Below are positions 51,291 to 64,000 of a stretch of DNA of 64,000 nt, piece by piece. A program made the position numbers and the translations under genes. The stretch is taken from positions 4,092,001 through 4,156,000 of the forward strand of contig JAFFSR010000251.1 of the NCBI GenBank assembly GCA_017163975.1. Direction: 5' to 3'. The stretch is from Anastatus disparis (Eukaryota > Arthropoda > Insecta > Hymenoptera > Eupelmidae). Position 1 is the first letter of the stretch. Every line of letters begins with the position of its first letter. The notes beneath the pieces are model-generated. The model was not told the origin of the DNA. It saw only the letters and a list, made by a program, of their open reading frames with translations, and did not search any database.

Positions 51291-52280
51291 TGGAGCTGCG
51301 ATTTGCTGTATCATTTCTGAAGATCATCTCGTTCTCGTGTAGTGTGCATTAATTGTTAATGCGTACTTTCGCACTGGTACGTATTGATGTTTGGAAAAAT
51401 TGTAATGGTAATTTTGTTATAACAAATTCAGCTTGAATTCACTACTTGCACGAGCTGAATTAAACTTCAATTTACCTGGCATCCAGTCAACAGCACACTT
51501 ACTGGACACTTTAAAAACTACTTTTGCTTTGAATTACTGCTTGGACGTATTACTGTATCGACATATTTCTCAGAGCTGCGGTTCGCTGCATCGCACAATA
51601 CCTTCTCGTTCCTGTGCAGTGCACATTAATTATTGCAGGAGAGGACTAGTTGTTAACTTAAAATAATTTTATTCCTAGCCCAACAGTAATGGCCACTTTA
51701 TTAACTTGAAAAGCAAACCTAAGGTAAGACATAACTGACTTCTGAAACATGAGCGGGAATAAAGTACTTTATTCTCGCTAAATGAGAAATTTGTAAATTG
51801 GAATATTTTTCCTTAAAACTTGTAACAAATCATCAAATTAGTTATTGAAATTTAAAAAAAATACTATATTTCAATAAAAAATTAATAATATATTAAAAAA
51901 ATTATGAAATTTCATTATTAAATTTTTAAAATAATTCAAATAAAAAATAAATTTTTTCTCAATAAATATTAATTATGACAATTTATGTATATAATTCCCA
52001 ACAATATGTGATTATTAAATTAATTTATGTTTTAATTTTTTTAATCGGGCCCCCTTTTTTGAAGTTAATAAAGTGGCCACGGTTCAGGTAGGAATAAAGT
52101 AAAATATGCAACACGATAGTAAAGTTTATTTTTCCCTCGGGAGATATTTGCGACTTTACTCTCTAGTTGCATAATGTACTATTACCTTACAACATTACTG
52201 TAAATGAATTCATGTTGATTTTATTATTTACTTATGCTGAAACTAACTTAAAACTGGCATGCAGTCAACAGCACACCAGG
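51291..52280. repeat. degenerate segmental repeats and palindrome-bearing repeat copy
   Basis: GGAGCTGCGATTTGCTG at about 51292 recurs as AGAGCTGCGGTTCGCTG at about 51572. The downstream words TCTCGTTCTCGTGTAGTG and TCTCGTTCCTGTGCAGTG match as well. A second word, CTGGCAT-CAGTCAACAGCACAC, occurs at 51477 and 52254. The palindrome AGCGGGAATAAAGTACTTTA-TTCTCGCT at 51752-51779 and the GCATAAT module at 52133-52190 are shared with the copy at 23.1 kb. The 77-codon open frame at 51433-51666 overlaps these repeats and is probably not a gene. Confidence 0.6.
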
Positions 52281-52780
52281 TGGATGCTTTTGTAACCACT
52301 TCCGCTGCTTAATAATGAACTCTGATAGTATTACCAGTTTTTATCTCCTTACAAAAAATCGTTATCACGAATGACTTCGACATAAATTTATTAATAGACA
52401 AATATGTGTCCAACGCTTAACACTCAAATATTTCACTTCTGGCACTCTTTTTTTATTCCATCAAGTTTCACCTGCCGTACGCTCGCTATTGAACATCTGT
52501 CGCATACTTGGCTGGACTTATTTATTATTAATGACAATATTCTAAGAAACCCGCTTTCTTCATAGCAGATCACGATCTTATCAAGGTTGAATATAAATTT
52601 GCAAAACAGAAACCCCAGTTATTAAAAAAATTCTCGATTGAAATCTTAATAAAATAAATCGAGAATAGATCGTGATTGAGTATTTAAACTTGTTCACTAA
52701 CACTACCTTTTCCAGTATGCATTATACTCTGTGTCAGGTTTGTTTATGTCTCGATTTCACATATGTCTAGAGCTGTTCCA

Positions 52781-52839
52781 TATAGATTAGAGCTGAACTA
52801 GTTATCAGTTAAGAAGAAGCGAATGCATTTTAATGGATC
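52781..52839 (+). promoter_or_regulatory. possible core promoter (TATA, Inr, DPE-like)
   Basis: TATAGATT at 52781 lies 26 bases before the A of TCAGTT at 52805-52810, a good arthropod initiator. GGATC at +29 to +33 resembles a DPE, though one base out of the usual register. The first ATG downstream (52823) opens only an 18-codon frame ending at 52879. Such a combination can occur by chance in 64 kb. Confidence 0.15.
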
Positions 52840-52879
52840 ACTTGCTTTAATCATAATAGTTCGTAGATATCCAGTTTAG

Positions 52880-55800
52880 TTAGCTTATAAATTTATTCGC
52901 GTAAACATCGATGCTGTCGTGAGAAAATCAGCGAGAATTCCTCTACGTCAATTAACTTATCCAATAATTCCAACGGCAGTGACGCGAAATTCTTTCTTCT
53001 ATTCAGCTACAGAATATTTGAGTAAATACTTGCATAATATTATTTACTTTTACACGTTAAGTGAGCGAAAATGCTGTTTCAAAATTTTTTTCATTATTTT
53101 ATTTGTTTATTTTTCTTTTTGATTTTGTTGAATAGTGTACATTGAAATATATTAAGACTGTTTTAACAATCTTAAATTTATAATAAAGTTAATTATAATT
53201 ATATTCAATCAAGTTGTTTACGTACGTAAAGTCGACTTGTTTCTTACGATTGAAATCTGTTATTCCTACCTTACTTTATGCAGAGAATCTTAGTATACAA
53301 TATGTTAATTGTTTCTTAAGGACGTTGTTTTCTACGTTAAATTTTCTAGTTTTATGCGAAATTAATTATTTTTTAATTCTCATTATATTCAAATGTACCA
53401 TACGGGATTTTACCCTAAGGCCGATAAATAAACTAGTCCAATCAATTAATCTCTCTCGCTCTAGTATACCGAGAAAAATATTATGGTTAAAATGAGCGTT
53501 TTACTTTGGACACATGGAAATATAGTTGCATAATACACATTATCGCTATGGAAAACAGGATAAGTTACTGTTTTACAAGTTAGCCTTAAAATATTTAATT
53601 GAATGTTTCGTTTTCAAGCAGTGATTTTTTTCCGTTTTCTTATTTTTCCATTATGTTTACGTGTAATTAAAGTAAAACAGTAATTTTTACTAAAATATAT
53701 ATTTAATATATATTTCTTTTGGTGTACGAGGCTTCATCCATAAATTGATGAATAAGAAAAAAAAATCACCTTTAACAATATTTTACGTATACGCATTAAA
53801 CTATTTGATAGACTAACTTATGTATTCTTCAGTAACATTTTAATAATTTATTAAAACAAATAAAATCGATCTTCGTTAAAAATTTATTTTATGGTTAAAT
53901 AAAACCTTAAAACATTACTGAAACTCTATGAAAAACACATAAGTATTTTGCCTAAAAAAAATATCATAAATTCTATTTCAACGATAATATATTAAAATAT
54001 GCGTAAGGTATACAGTTTTAAAATAAATATTTAATAAAACAAAGATTACTGTGAAAAAAAGGTGCAAAATCTTTTTCTTCTGAAAAAATATTAATTTATC
54101 GGCGCGTGTTAATTGGTTGAACCAACCTGTATGCAAGCAGTGAGACTATGTTCTGCGTGCGCTTGCACCTACCCCTTTATTCTACTGTATAGGTACATCT
54201 GTAATTCTACTGTACATGTACATCCCACTCTTTTACTCTCAACCTATGGTTTTTCCTTTCTTTATTTTTAGTTTACTAGCTGTAGCAATGTATGAATGTT
54301 TTGCATGCGCTTGCATTACACATACACTGTATTTTTCTGCTCTCCCTCTCTGTTCCTAATTATCTATTTATCTTGCTGTAAGCAAAATGGTTTCATATCC
54401 CTTTCTCTCTTACTCTCTTTCTTTTCCCTTTTTTTGATAATTATTGTTAAGAAAATTATTATTATGGTGATTGTTACTAATCATTAGTAACTTAACTGTG
54501 TTTTTCTGTAGAATATATTATTTTTCATTAGAAAATTTATAAAATATGAAAGATGACATTCCTAAATAATATATTTTTTCAGAATTTTTTAAATTTTAAC
54601 AAATAGCTGCATAAATTAATTTTCTACAAAAATACTTTAATGAAAATTTTTAATTTTTGTTTACCAACGTGAGAAAAATTATCCCTATCGACTGTCCTAC
54701 AACAAAAAAAATTTTGTTGTTGTGAATGAAAATAAGAAGTAATCACTTTTAAATTTTGACAAATTTTAGAAAATCTTTAATGTATTTTTAAATTTATAAT
54801 TCCATTTATATATCATTGAATGTTTAAATGAATTTCGATCTTAATAACATTATGAAGTTCAAAGTAAATTTTTATGAAAACGAAAATCGAGCCTCTTTAA
54901 ATTGAAAAAAGCCCGAAGTTTTTTTCAACGATAATCCGTGCATTTATATTATAGAATAATTTTCAAATTCCCTATAAAAAAATATATAAAAAGTTAAGAA
55001 TATAATATCAATTATTTTCAATTTAATTTTCAAGCCAGCTATTAAATTTAATTTCAATGACACGAAGCATATGGCAGATATCTTTGACAAGTTTTATCAG
55101 TGATAACGTTAAGTCTGTTGTCTGAATAAACTTTGACATTTTCCACTTACGCCTTTCGATATTAGATTTTTTTTCATTGTTAATTTGACTATATTTTATT
55201 ATAATTCAAATGATTACTTACTGTCATTAATAATGTTATTTAATTTTTTACGTAATAATAAAAAATTTCATTCTAATTACACAATAAAATGAATTTTTAA
55301 AATTCATAATGATTATTATTAAATATTTGTTAATGCGGTTACATCTTGAATTGTTATGATTCATCACAATCGTTTTATCGTTTTAAAACGTTTAAAAAAC
55401 ATTATTAATGATTTATTTACCTTATTCAAATTGATATACATCATTTGAACTCAAATAATTTCCGTAATTTATTTGCAGTTCGATTAACTACTCCAAAGCC
55501 TTTTAATAATTACGATCGAAATCATAAATCAAATTTTAAACAATAAATACAATACTAAAACTCTAATGCAATTATTTAAAAAAGAAAACAAACGCACCGA
55601 GGAGATTTTTCACCAATCCATTTGCAGCTTCGCCGATTGTGCACATGAAAATTTTGATAATCTTGTTTACGTCCAACCAATCAAAGCTTATAATTTACGA
55701 TTTTAGAATGCGCATCAATATATGCGCTTTGAATTAAAGTTAAACGCTCAAAATATTTTCAATCAATCAATTTCTAATTATAAACTTTATTATATCGGCT

Positions 55801-56670
55801 GACTAATCAAGGAATTCGTAAAACGTACATAAACTTTATTAAGTTTTATATATTATTGCAATGTATTTAACTTATTTCTTGTTTTGCTTGTGAACTACTT
55901 TGAGTCCCGGCGAAACTGTATACACACGCGCCGAAGTTTATTAAAACAATTCGAAGGCCATTTTAGTACGAAAATGAAAATTTTGAGAATCTCAATAATC
56001 GCGCGGGATATAAAATTCCTAATGGACGTTTGATTTATTAACTCTGAGGAAATTTTCAACAAAATATTTATTAAATTCCTTTCATTTGTTTAATTTAATA
56101 TTGAATTTTTTTAATTGAATATTGGTTATTGAATTTTTTCATATGCAGATTGTATGAAATAACTAAATTAAAAAATTTTTTTAATTTTAAATACGAGCAG
56201 GTCTCTTTCAATTAATTTTATCGAATTTCAAATTTCGACCTGTGTATTTTATTCTTTTTAACCATAGCTTTTCAAAATAAAAAGAAATGCTACAATTTTA
56301 CAATTACAAAAAAATATGATAATTTGTTTGCCTCTAATTTAAAAAAAGATTTTTGTGAAGAAAAGGAAAATATTGTTAAATATGTACGGGAAAGTAACAT
56401 AATGCTTTGAAAATATTATAAATTTTGAATATATTCTTAGAAAGAACATAATATTGATAAAAGATAAATAGGGGTAAAAAAATGAATCACTTTAAAAATT
56501 ATTACAATATACTGATTTTTCATGGATTAGGATAAAGAATTAGTTGAAATTCAATCAATTAATTTGAAATTTTTACATTTATGCATAAATAATTAAAATA
56601 GGTGAATTTTGAAATTTCTATTGAAAATTTTTTAACATTTCAGCGTTAATTGCTCGCGCGTGTCGTGGAA
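52880..56670. other. AT-rich non-coding stretch
   Basis: No gene recognised. Open frames at 52919-53122 and 53214-53495 plus are unrecognised. A small CAACAAAA/TTTTGTTG hairpin lies at about 54701-54721. Confidence 0.45.
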
Positions 56671-57412
56671 TAAGATATTTTACTTAGGCCAGTCTTTTAT
56701 GAGGTGAAGAAAGGTGAAACTGAGAAAAACTCTATTTTTCATCTGTTATAAACATCAGTTAACAGCAATTTTTGTGATACTAAGTAAGGGACGTTAAAAA
56801 TTATACACAGTGTAATTCGGTTGAAAATAATCATGTCAAAAAGAAATTATATTATAAAATATAGAAACGAGATCTCTTTTGACAATTTTACCTTAATTGC
56901 AGACATTTTTTCAAATATTACAACAGACATTTATGATTATTTTTAAGGTATTTAAATCTACGAAAAACTTTTTCAGTTTTTTAACATTTGAATTTAATGC
57001 CTTGAATAGATGATGTAAATTAAAGTAACTTGGATGTTTTCAGTATCATAAAATTTTTAAAAATTAAAGTAAAACACAACCGCTAATTTGATTACTAGGC
57101 ACCTAATGAAACATAAATAACGTTTTTCGAATGTTTAATTAATTAAAAAATAATCACGAATGTCCGTTGCAATAAACGTTAATCATATTTAAAAAATTTT
57201 CTTTCGATTAATGTATTTAATAAAACTAAAATCGTAAATTGTAGGTTTGATTTCAATAGAAATTACACTGTTAGTAATTTTTAATGTCTTGTAGTTGATG
57301 CTAAAAAAATTCTGTTGATTAGACTCTATAATCGATAAAAGAAAGAGTTTTTCTCAGTTTTACCTTTTTTCACCAAATTAAGAATTAATGTCGAACAAGC
57401 GAAGTATCTTAC
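56671..57412. mobile_element. diverged foldback element
   Basis: GGTGAAGAAAGGTGAAACTG with AGAAAAACTCT at 56703-56733 is inverted at 57343-57374. Similarity of the two arms continues inward through ACATTAAAAATTA / ACGTTAAAAATTA, CAGTGTAATT and CAACRGACATTYRTGATTATTTTT. Arms of about 300 bases are thus recognisable despite many substitutions. The outer ends share TAAGATAYTT but no clear target duplication was found. It is an old inverted-repeat transposon without coding capacity. Confidence 0.65.
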
Positions 57413-57598
57413 TTTACATTACGGACGAATGATTCGAAAAAAATAAACAGAAAATTGGACGAACGTTCAATACTTTAGTTTCATCGGTAATTAACATTTT
57501 TAAATAGTTAAATCAGACATGAGCTAAAAATAAAATTAGATTTTCAATTGACGACATTGTACTTTTATTTATTAATACTTCAATTAGAAGTTCGAAAT

Positions 57599-57976
57599 TT
57601 AAGGAGATGTGAAATCGACACTACACCTGTACTCATAAATATTTACTATCTTTCCATTTTATTGCAAAATTTTCAGTAAAAAAATGCATCAGCTTGCAGT
57701 ATGTACCATGAACATTATTCAGTTAAATTTTTAAATAAATTCATTCAATTTAATAACATTGGGTTCCAATATCATATATTAAAATTTTTCGATTTTGTAC
57801 CAGAAGCCCAAAGTTATTAAAAACTAATGAATGGATTTATTTAAAAAATTAACTGAATAATGTTCACGATACATACTACAAGCTAATATATTTATTTTCT
57901 TAAAATCTTGCAATAAAATGAAAAGATAGGCAATATTTATGAGTGCTAGTGTAGTGTCCGTTTCACATCTCCTTAA
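57599..57976. mobile_element. TTAA-flanked foldback MITE
   Basis: TTAA at 57599-57602 and 57973-57976 flank a 370-bp element whose ends are GGAGATGTGAAA and TTTCACATCTCC. The two halves are inverted copies for almost the whole length, about 180 bases each. Shared words include ACTACAC, ACTCATAAATATT, TTTCATTTTATTGCAA and GAACATTATTCAGTTAA. TTAA insertion suggests a piggyBac-type mechanism, but its termini differ from the family at 11057. It starts fewer than 200 bases from the neighbouring foldback. Confidence 0.8.
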
Positions 57977-58668
57977 GTTGAATTGAAAAATTAATAATAA
58001 TTTACTCGTGATAAAATTTTTTATAAATTTAAAAATTTCTTGAAATCTATGTATATTTTTAACGTATTACAAACGATAATCAATATCATATATTTGAATG
58101 AAAAATGTTGGTAAAAAATTTTCCACAAAATCCCGAACTACTTTAGACGAAATTTCGCAAAAACAATCGTCCAAAGAAGTTTGTTATGACTTCAAATACC
58201 TTAAACTTCACTGAACAAATAACATTTCTCTCTCTCCAACTTGCCGCAGTTGCATCGAGTAAACATCTAAATTTATAATTAACCATACGCGCTTAAGTAA
58301 AATTACCAATGAAAATACCGTATCGTCATCCCTTTAGAGCATTTAATTCGAAATTAGAAACATCAAATGATTTCTATATATAAATGTACTTCAGTAATCT
58401 TTCCTCTCTTTTTTTCTTCAATAACACAATTTTTTTGCAAACGAAAATTTTTTCTCGATTCCGTCAGTTATTTCATTATAATAGGAAAACAAAAGAATAT
58501 CGTAGTTAACAACTCCTTTTTTCTTTTTCTTTTTTTTGTTGCGTTTACACAAGAGAACTTTATGTATGTGCTCCTATACGGTTACGATGTGCAAGCTGGC
58601 GCCTAAGTATATTATTCTGACCCAGAAAACTTTTATATATACATTTCCCTCTTTCTCTTTTTTGTCTA

Positions 58669-58745
<77 letters not shown>

Positions 58746-61700
58746 CCAATATTATTTTCTTTGTGCGTTTGATTAAGCGCACTTTGTTTTTGATATGCTT
58801 TGTCTCGAGCATCATCTTGCCGACTAGAGTTGCTATTAACACTTTCGAAAGGATCATTATTCCTTTGACTTTTGAAAAATTCATGATGATTTTCTTTGAT
58901 TGTTCGATAACTATATTTTTTCTTTCTTTCTGATAAAAATAATTTTTATTTAATTAAAGTCGAAAGATTGATGGCTTTTATAATTATACATCGTTCGAAT
59001 GAATTTTAAAGTGAATTTCAATGAAAATATTAAATTTATCCTATGTTTTATATTTAATCAAGTGCTTTGATTATAATCAATGAAAACGTGAAATTGATGT
59101 TGAAACGCTAAAGGATTAAATATTGATATTCGTAAAAATTTTCAAATGCTATGTTGATTTTATTTTTAAATAAATCAAACGCAACTGATTGATCTTTTAT
59201 TTTATTTGAGCATCAAACAAAAATTATTTTATATCATTTTCACACCATTTAAGTCAATAAAACTCTATGAAAGCAAATAGAGAATATTAAAACGTATGTA
59301 GAACAAAATCTAACTTTAATGTTTACATAGAAATTTTTTTTAAAAATATTTAAATTGAAATTTTTATTTTTAATTAAATTTTTAATCGCCATCAAATTTA
59401 ACCATCTAAGTATGTGCTTGGCTTCGTTGTAATGAAAAAAAGCCTTGCATCGGTTGACTTGCATTTCATTATTGGCAAGGATCTTCAAGCAGGCAAAAAA
59501 ATTGATTTATTTTTCTGTATCCATCTGTTAAGCAGTAGAAAAAAAAGCTTAAATCTTCGCAAATAAAAGAAAAGAAAAAAATGCGCAAGTACAAGACTTT
59601 TTACATATAAAAGTCGACTGTTTCTGGAAGTTCTAATTAAAGTGAACAAGATACACGTGAAAAAACCGCTAATCCCCGCGCCGGGACTTGTGCTTGCTTA
59701 CTTTTACTCGCTGTACACGACAATACAATAAGATAAGGAGTACCCCAACCGAGGCCGTGACTTAGTTTTAACTTCTCTCTCTCTCTCTTTTTTTTTCCTC
59801 AAGTTATCCTTGTTTAAGGGTTACTAGAAAGAGATAAAAGAGAAAGTATATAAGAAGTGAGCTTTAAAAAAAAATTTGCTGATGTACCCGGAACTTCTTT
59901 CTTGTTCTCTCGTTCATAACTTTCTATTATTTGTCGACGGAGGACGAAGAGATTTACGAACGATATTGCATTGGGTTACTTACTTTTTTTTTTGGGTATC
60001 GAATGCTACCAGTCAAGCTATATTGCCGACGTATATTTTTTTACGTCGTATACGTATACGTTTTTTACGTATCACGTAGAATTTTTTTTATATAGATTGC
60101 ATGTGCGTTGTGTATACACGTGAATTTTTCGATTTACGCAAGACTGAATTTTTCTCAAAGCGATTTTAAATGCCGGTATGATGGTTTTCCAAATTATTGA
60201 TTCTGAGTCTAAAGGTTTTAAAAGTATGTCTATGTTATAACATGCACTTTGACGAGTGAAAAGCATATAATGCAGATGTTTCTAGAAATTTTTGTAAAAA
60301 TTATAAATTATGAATACTATAATGTCATAATTACTTATATGACTTTGAGTTTTTTTTCAATGAGACATGGAAAATTGGAGATCATTATCGTACTGTTAAT
60401 GAATATTCCAAATAAGATTATTTAATAATTCGATGAATTATAAAAACAAAATTGTGTTAACATATTACTTATATAAACAAATGTAAAATATCTTACCATA
60501 TTACATTGCTCTGTATTAAAATGCTTATATTGTATTCAAGTTTCATGTACTTACGACATCAAGTATGCAAAAAATAAAAATTTTTTTTAATCATCATCGG
60601 GAAACTGGAAAAAAATGTTCACCAAAAACATTTGTTTCATACACCAAAGTTATAAAATTTGTTATTGAAGTTTGATTAAACGTTAAAACATTTTTTATTT
60701 TAATTTCAATTTTCATCACATTTGAAAAAAAAACACAAATTTAATTCTGAAAAATTTAAATATGATTTTGTTCATATTCTATATTTGATTTACGTTAAAA
60801 TGAAGGGGAAAAAAGGGAAATAACGTTTATTTTATAAAAAATTTTTATACACTATATGCACGATGATAAACTTTTTCAGATTTCAAACAACATATACTTC
60901 CGATATTTGGTAAATAACGATGAGATTCGTATACGTGAATTTCTCGTTATAAAGTCAATAGTAACGAGCAGCAATAAAGAAAAAAAAAAGCTGGGCACAA
61001 AATAATTTAACATTAAAAGAGAAAGAAAAAAGACTAAAAACTTTTTTTTTTTCATTGTCGTTTGTATGATTCCATGCACTTTATGAAAATCCGATATTTC
61101 AAATAAAATGCTTCGCAATAAATTAAATGAAAATTTAAATTTCCATCGCTAGTGTCAATCAAATTAGTATGTAAGTATTGAACGTTGTATTCGCATGAAA
61201 AAATGAAAAGAAGAAGGGAGATTCAATTATTTTAAAAGTACAGATGTTAGATAAACCTTGGATTAAGACAATCTAAGTAGTAAAGCAAAGCATGACCCAC
61301 TTTCTCGCGTATACTAGAAAATGTCAAACTCCGCTGGCTTTTATTTCTTTATCGTAACTTTAATCGCGCAACAACTATTCTCGATCTTGTGATTAATTTT
61401 AATCAAATTTTATGAATGCATAAATAATAATTAGATGTTCAACGTGCGCAATAGCTATGAAGAATTTTAGATTTTAGTTGATTATCAATTTTTCCGCTTG
61501 ATGCTTTATCATTTTTTTTCCAAGAAATTCACGATTAATCTTATTTAAATAATGTAAAAGTGGTACTTTAATTTTCTTTGCTTTATAAATAGAAACCAAT
61601 AAATTTTATATTTAACCACTACTTTACTACGGAACATAAAAAAAAGCCTATAATTATTTATGATTTTCCTCGAAATTTTATTCTGCTAAATAAAATTTGA

Positions 61701-64000
61701 TTTTTCAAATAAAAACAAAATCATGTTTTTCAATATAAAAAAACAAAGCAAAAAAAAAAAAAAAGTTTGATACTGCTTCAACTCTTTATTTGAAAAAAGT
61801 GTCATATATCAAAGCTCGAATCTGGCGAAAACACGAATAAAAAGCTTTAAGTTTCAAAAGCAGATAGGAAAAATCAATCGCAGGCGTACATCATGAGCTT
61901 TGGCATTGTTCTATATTTCTTAATGTCCGGCTCCGCGAAGCCTCTTCTCTCTTCTTCCTTTTTTTTTTGTTTATTGTAAGCTGAAAGGCGTTAGAACGAG
62001 TATCTGTAAAATCTATCCGATCGAAAATTTCAAGTCATCTTAAAAACGCTCTTATACTCGGATTCAATTCACCATTGACTTCTTTTTTTTCTATACTACG
62101 TAAAAATTTCTATTTATAAAATAGTTACAGCGCTAAATTACAGATCGAGGAAAACGCGTTTTTCATGTAAATAAATATTATTTAATATTAAATTTTCGAA
62201 ATTTTTTCCTCTTTTTAAATCGCTTTTAACTTAAATTAGTAATTATACTCAAATTCGTTGGTAATGAAAAATTGAATTATGTTTTTCGCTAACTAAGTTA
62301 TTTTTAACGTGTTTATAAATTCTTTGAAATTTTCAAACATAATCGGGAATTTACAAAATTTACAACACGTTTGAAAATTCGTTTGAATATTATAGTAATA
62401 TAATAATTATTAAATTACGATTCGACCCGTTCGTATTTAATGAAAAAAAAAAGAAGAAAAAAAAATTCTTTAAACAATTTCGTTTTGTTTAATGTGATAT
62501 TAAAATCACATTTTATAAATTTCTTTTCTGCATTGTAATCGTTTGTTTTTATTAAATCTCAACGATCGCTTATACCAAGAGAACAATATACGTCGAGGAA
62601 AGAAAAAGAAGAAGAAGAAAAAAAAAGGTGCGTGAGCTGAATTAATTTACCTTGTAGCGTGCCAAGTTGAAGTATTTGTTCTCGTGTGTATAGAGTTATT
62701 TGATATTTCTTAGCAGTTTATAAAGATATACGTCGAGAAGGATAAAATATACTTTTTTTTTTCTGCTTTAAAATTTTTATTAATTTCATACTTTGTTCTC
62801 AAGTTTTAATAAACACGAAATTTAATATTTTATCATTAATTAATTGTTAACACTTTTAACTTTTAAAATTTTAAATATCTTATTATTTATTTGCCACGGA
62901 TGAATAATTAATAATGTTATGTAAAAAGCTATTTAATATTAAAATAAAGCTTTATTTAAAAAAAAAAAAGAATAAGTAATGAAAAATAGTAATAATAATG
63001 TCGCATTAGTCTCTGTTATTTTCAAATTACGATATTTACTGGTAAGAAAACTGAAGCTTATCATTATCCATGTTAAAAAAACCCTTTTTTAAAAAAATTT
63101 AAAAAATTTAAATTAACAGTCAACAACTTTTAAAGAATTGAGTGTCTAATTGAATAAACAGAGCTTTCTAAAAAATATTTAAAATTTAAAAAATATACCA
63201 AATTTACTACATTCTCCTTATGAATCTGGATGATAAACCAAATTATGAATTTTAGTAGTTCCAAACGAGTGAAGAAAAAAAATTATTCCAATAGCGTTAT
63301 TAATACGTCTTATTTTACAAAAACTCATTCAGTAATAACGTATGAAAAAAATTAAACTACCAATTTTTGATTAAATTAACGAAAAATATAAGAAACAGTA
63401 CTTACAGGTACAAAAATAAATATAATTCTCTGTATATAATACGTTCGCCCTCCACTAACCTACCCACACGATGTTTGTATAACCCAAAGCACATGAACCC
63501 AGTAATTTCGTCGAGGGTATACATTATACCAGCAATGTAATATCATACCTCTATAAAAATAAAAGAAACCCAAACGTATCGTCCTTAACATACTACACTT
63601 GTTCGTGATATACACTACAAAGTGCACTGTACATTATCATCGTGTATAATCCTTGGCTGACAGTACAAAAGCACTGCTTATTCATTTACAATTAATGATA
63701 AAAGAGGATTGAGCTACTTATGGCTTTAGGCGAGCGTATTGCACGTACCAAACGTGTACATCTATATGCATTTATATAAGTTCATACGTGTACCGAAGTT
63801 TGGATTGTTGAAAATTTAGATTGAAAATTATAGGTGTTAGATTTTAAAGTAATATCAAAATTAATATGCACGTAATAATAATTTAATGATGGACACGATT
63901 GTACGCACGGATATATTTAGAATTGATTCTTGTAAGTTAACTTTTTGTCATTTTATACGAATTGATACCGGTGTGCTTTTCGGTTAGCTGGTATTTTTAA
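57977..64000. other. AT-rich non-coding stretch to the right edge
   Basis: No gene recognised. It includes a (TA)n tract at 58672-58738 and a slightly G+C-richer patch at 59650-59760. A part at 63430-63780 has more mixed base composition but no recognisable coding sequence. The channel's N-terminal exon was not identified here. Confidence 0.45.
58672..58738. repeat. (TA)n microsatellite
   Basis: TA dinucleotide run of about 67 bases, the longest in the window. It generates Tyr-Ile open frames on both strands. Confidence 0.97.

Noticed and set aside
52919..53122. 67-codon plus-strand open frame after the candidate promoter
   Set aside because: There is no ATG start in frame near the promoter, the tail is Phe/Ile-rich low complexity and nothing is recognised.
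1..64000. CRISPR arrays, bacterial operons, rRNA genes or viral genes
   Set aside because: No direct-repeat/spacer array, no dense coding, no ribosome-binding sites and no recognisable rRNA or viral protein. The channel exons are spliced, so this is eukaryotic nuclear DNA.

Overview
This window is a stretch of a strongly AT-rich eukaryotic nuclear genome. It is intron-rich, with long poly-T/poly-A runs, many dinucleotide microsatellites and short non-autonomous transposons. The only gene I can identify with confidence is a voltage-gated T-type (Cav3) calcium channel alpha-1 subunit, the orthologue of insect Ca-alpha1T and vertebrate CACNA1G/H/I, on the minus strand. Base composition, short coding exons and the wording of the channel segments suggest an insect, plausibly a hymenopteran. 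The species call is inference.

Layout. Four consecutive minus-strand exons (17433-17322, 12560-12427, 10926-10829, 9051-8880) join in frame (phases 0, 2, 1, 2 at their 3' ends). They encode one continuous block of homology domain I: segments S1, S2, S3, the S4 voltage sensor, the S4-S5 linker, S5 and the start of the extracellular pore turret. Three of the four have ordinary AG acceptors and all four have GT donors. The first has no AG acceptor in a usable place. It is preceded by a perfect U12 branch-site motif and an AC dinucleotide, which is the signature of a minor-spliceosome AT-AC intron. Positions 1-8879 would hold the next exons. I see only two tiny frame-preserving candidates (2267-2229 and 551-516). 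The pore loop and S6 of domain I, and domains II-IV, must lie beyond the left edge. The N-terminal exon was not found in the 46 kb from 17434 to 64000, so that region is either a very long first intron or intron plus intergenic DNA.

The rest is non-coding as far as I can see. It contains two copies of one tRNA-derived SINE family with target-site duplications (3223-3394 minus, 30125-30318 plus). It also holds several MITE-like or foldback elements with inverted termini: a TA-flanked element at 3770-4234; a TTAA-flanked element at 11057-11328 with a decayed relative at 48544-48790; a TTA-flanked foldback at 24468-25092; a compact hairpin at 42235-42319 inside a nest of related repeats; a diverged foldback at 56671-57412; and a TTAA-flanked foldback at 57599-57976. 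A repeat family with a 28-bp palindrome occurs at 23.1-23.35 kb and 51.75-52.2 kb in permuted order. Open reading frames elsewhere are short, mostly low-complexity, and match no protein I recognise.
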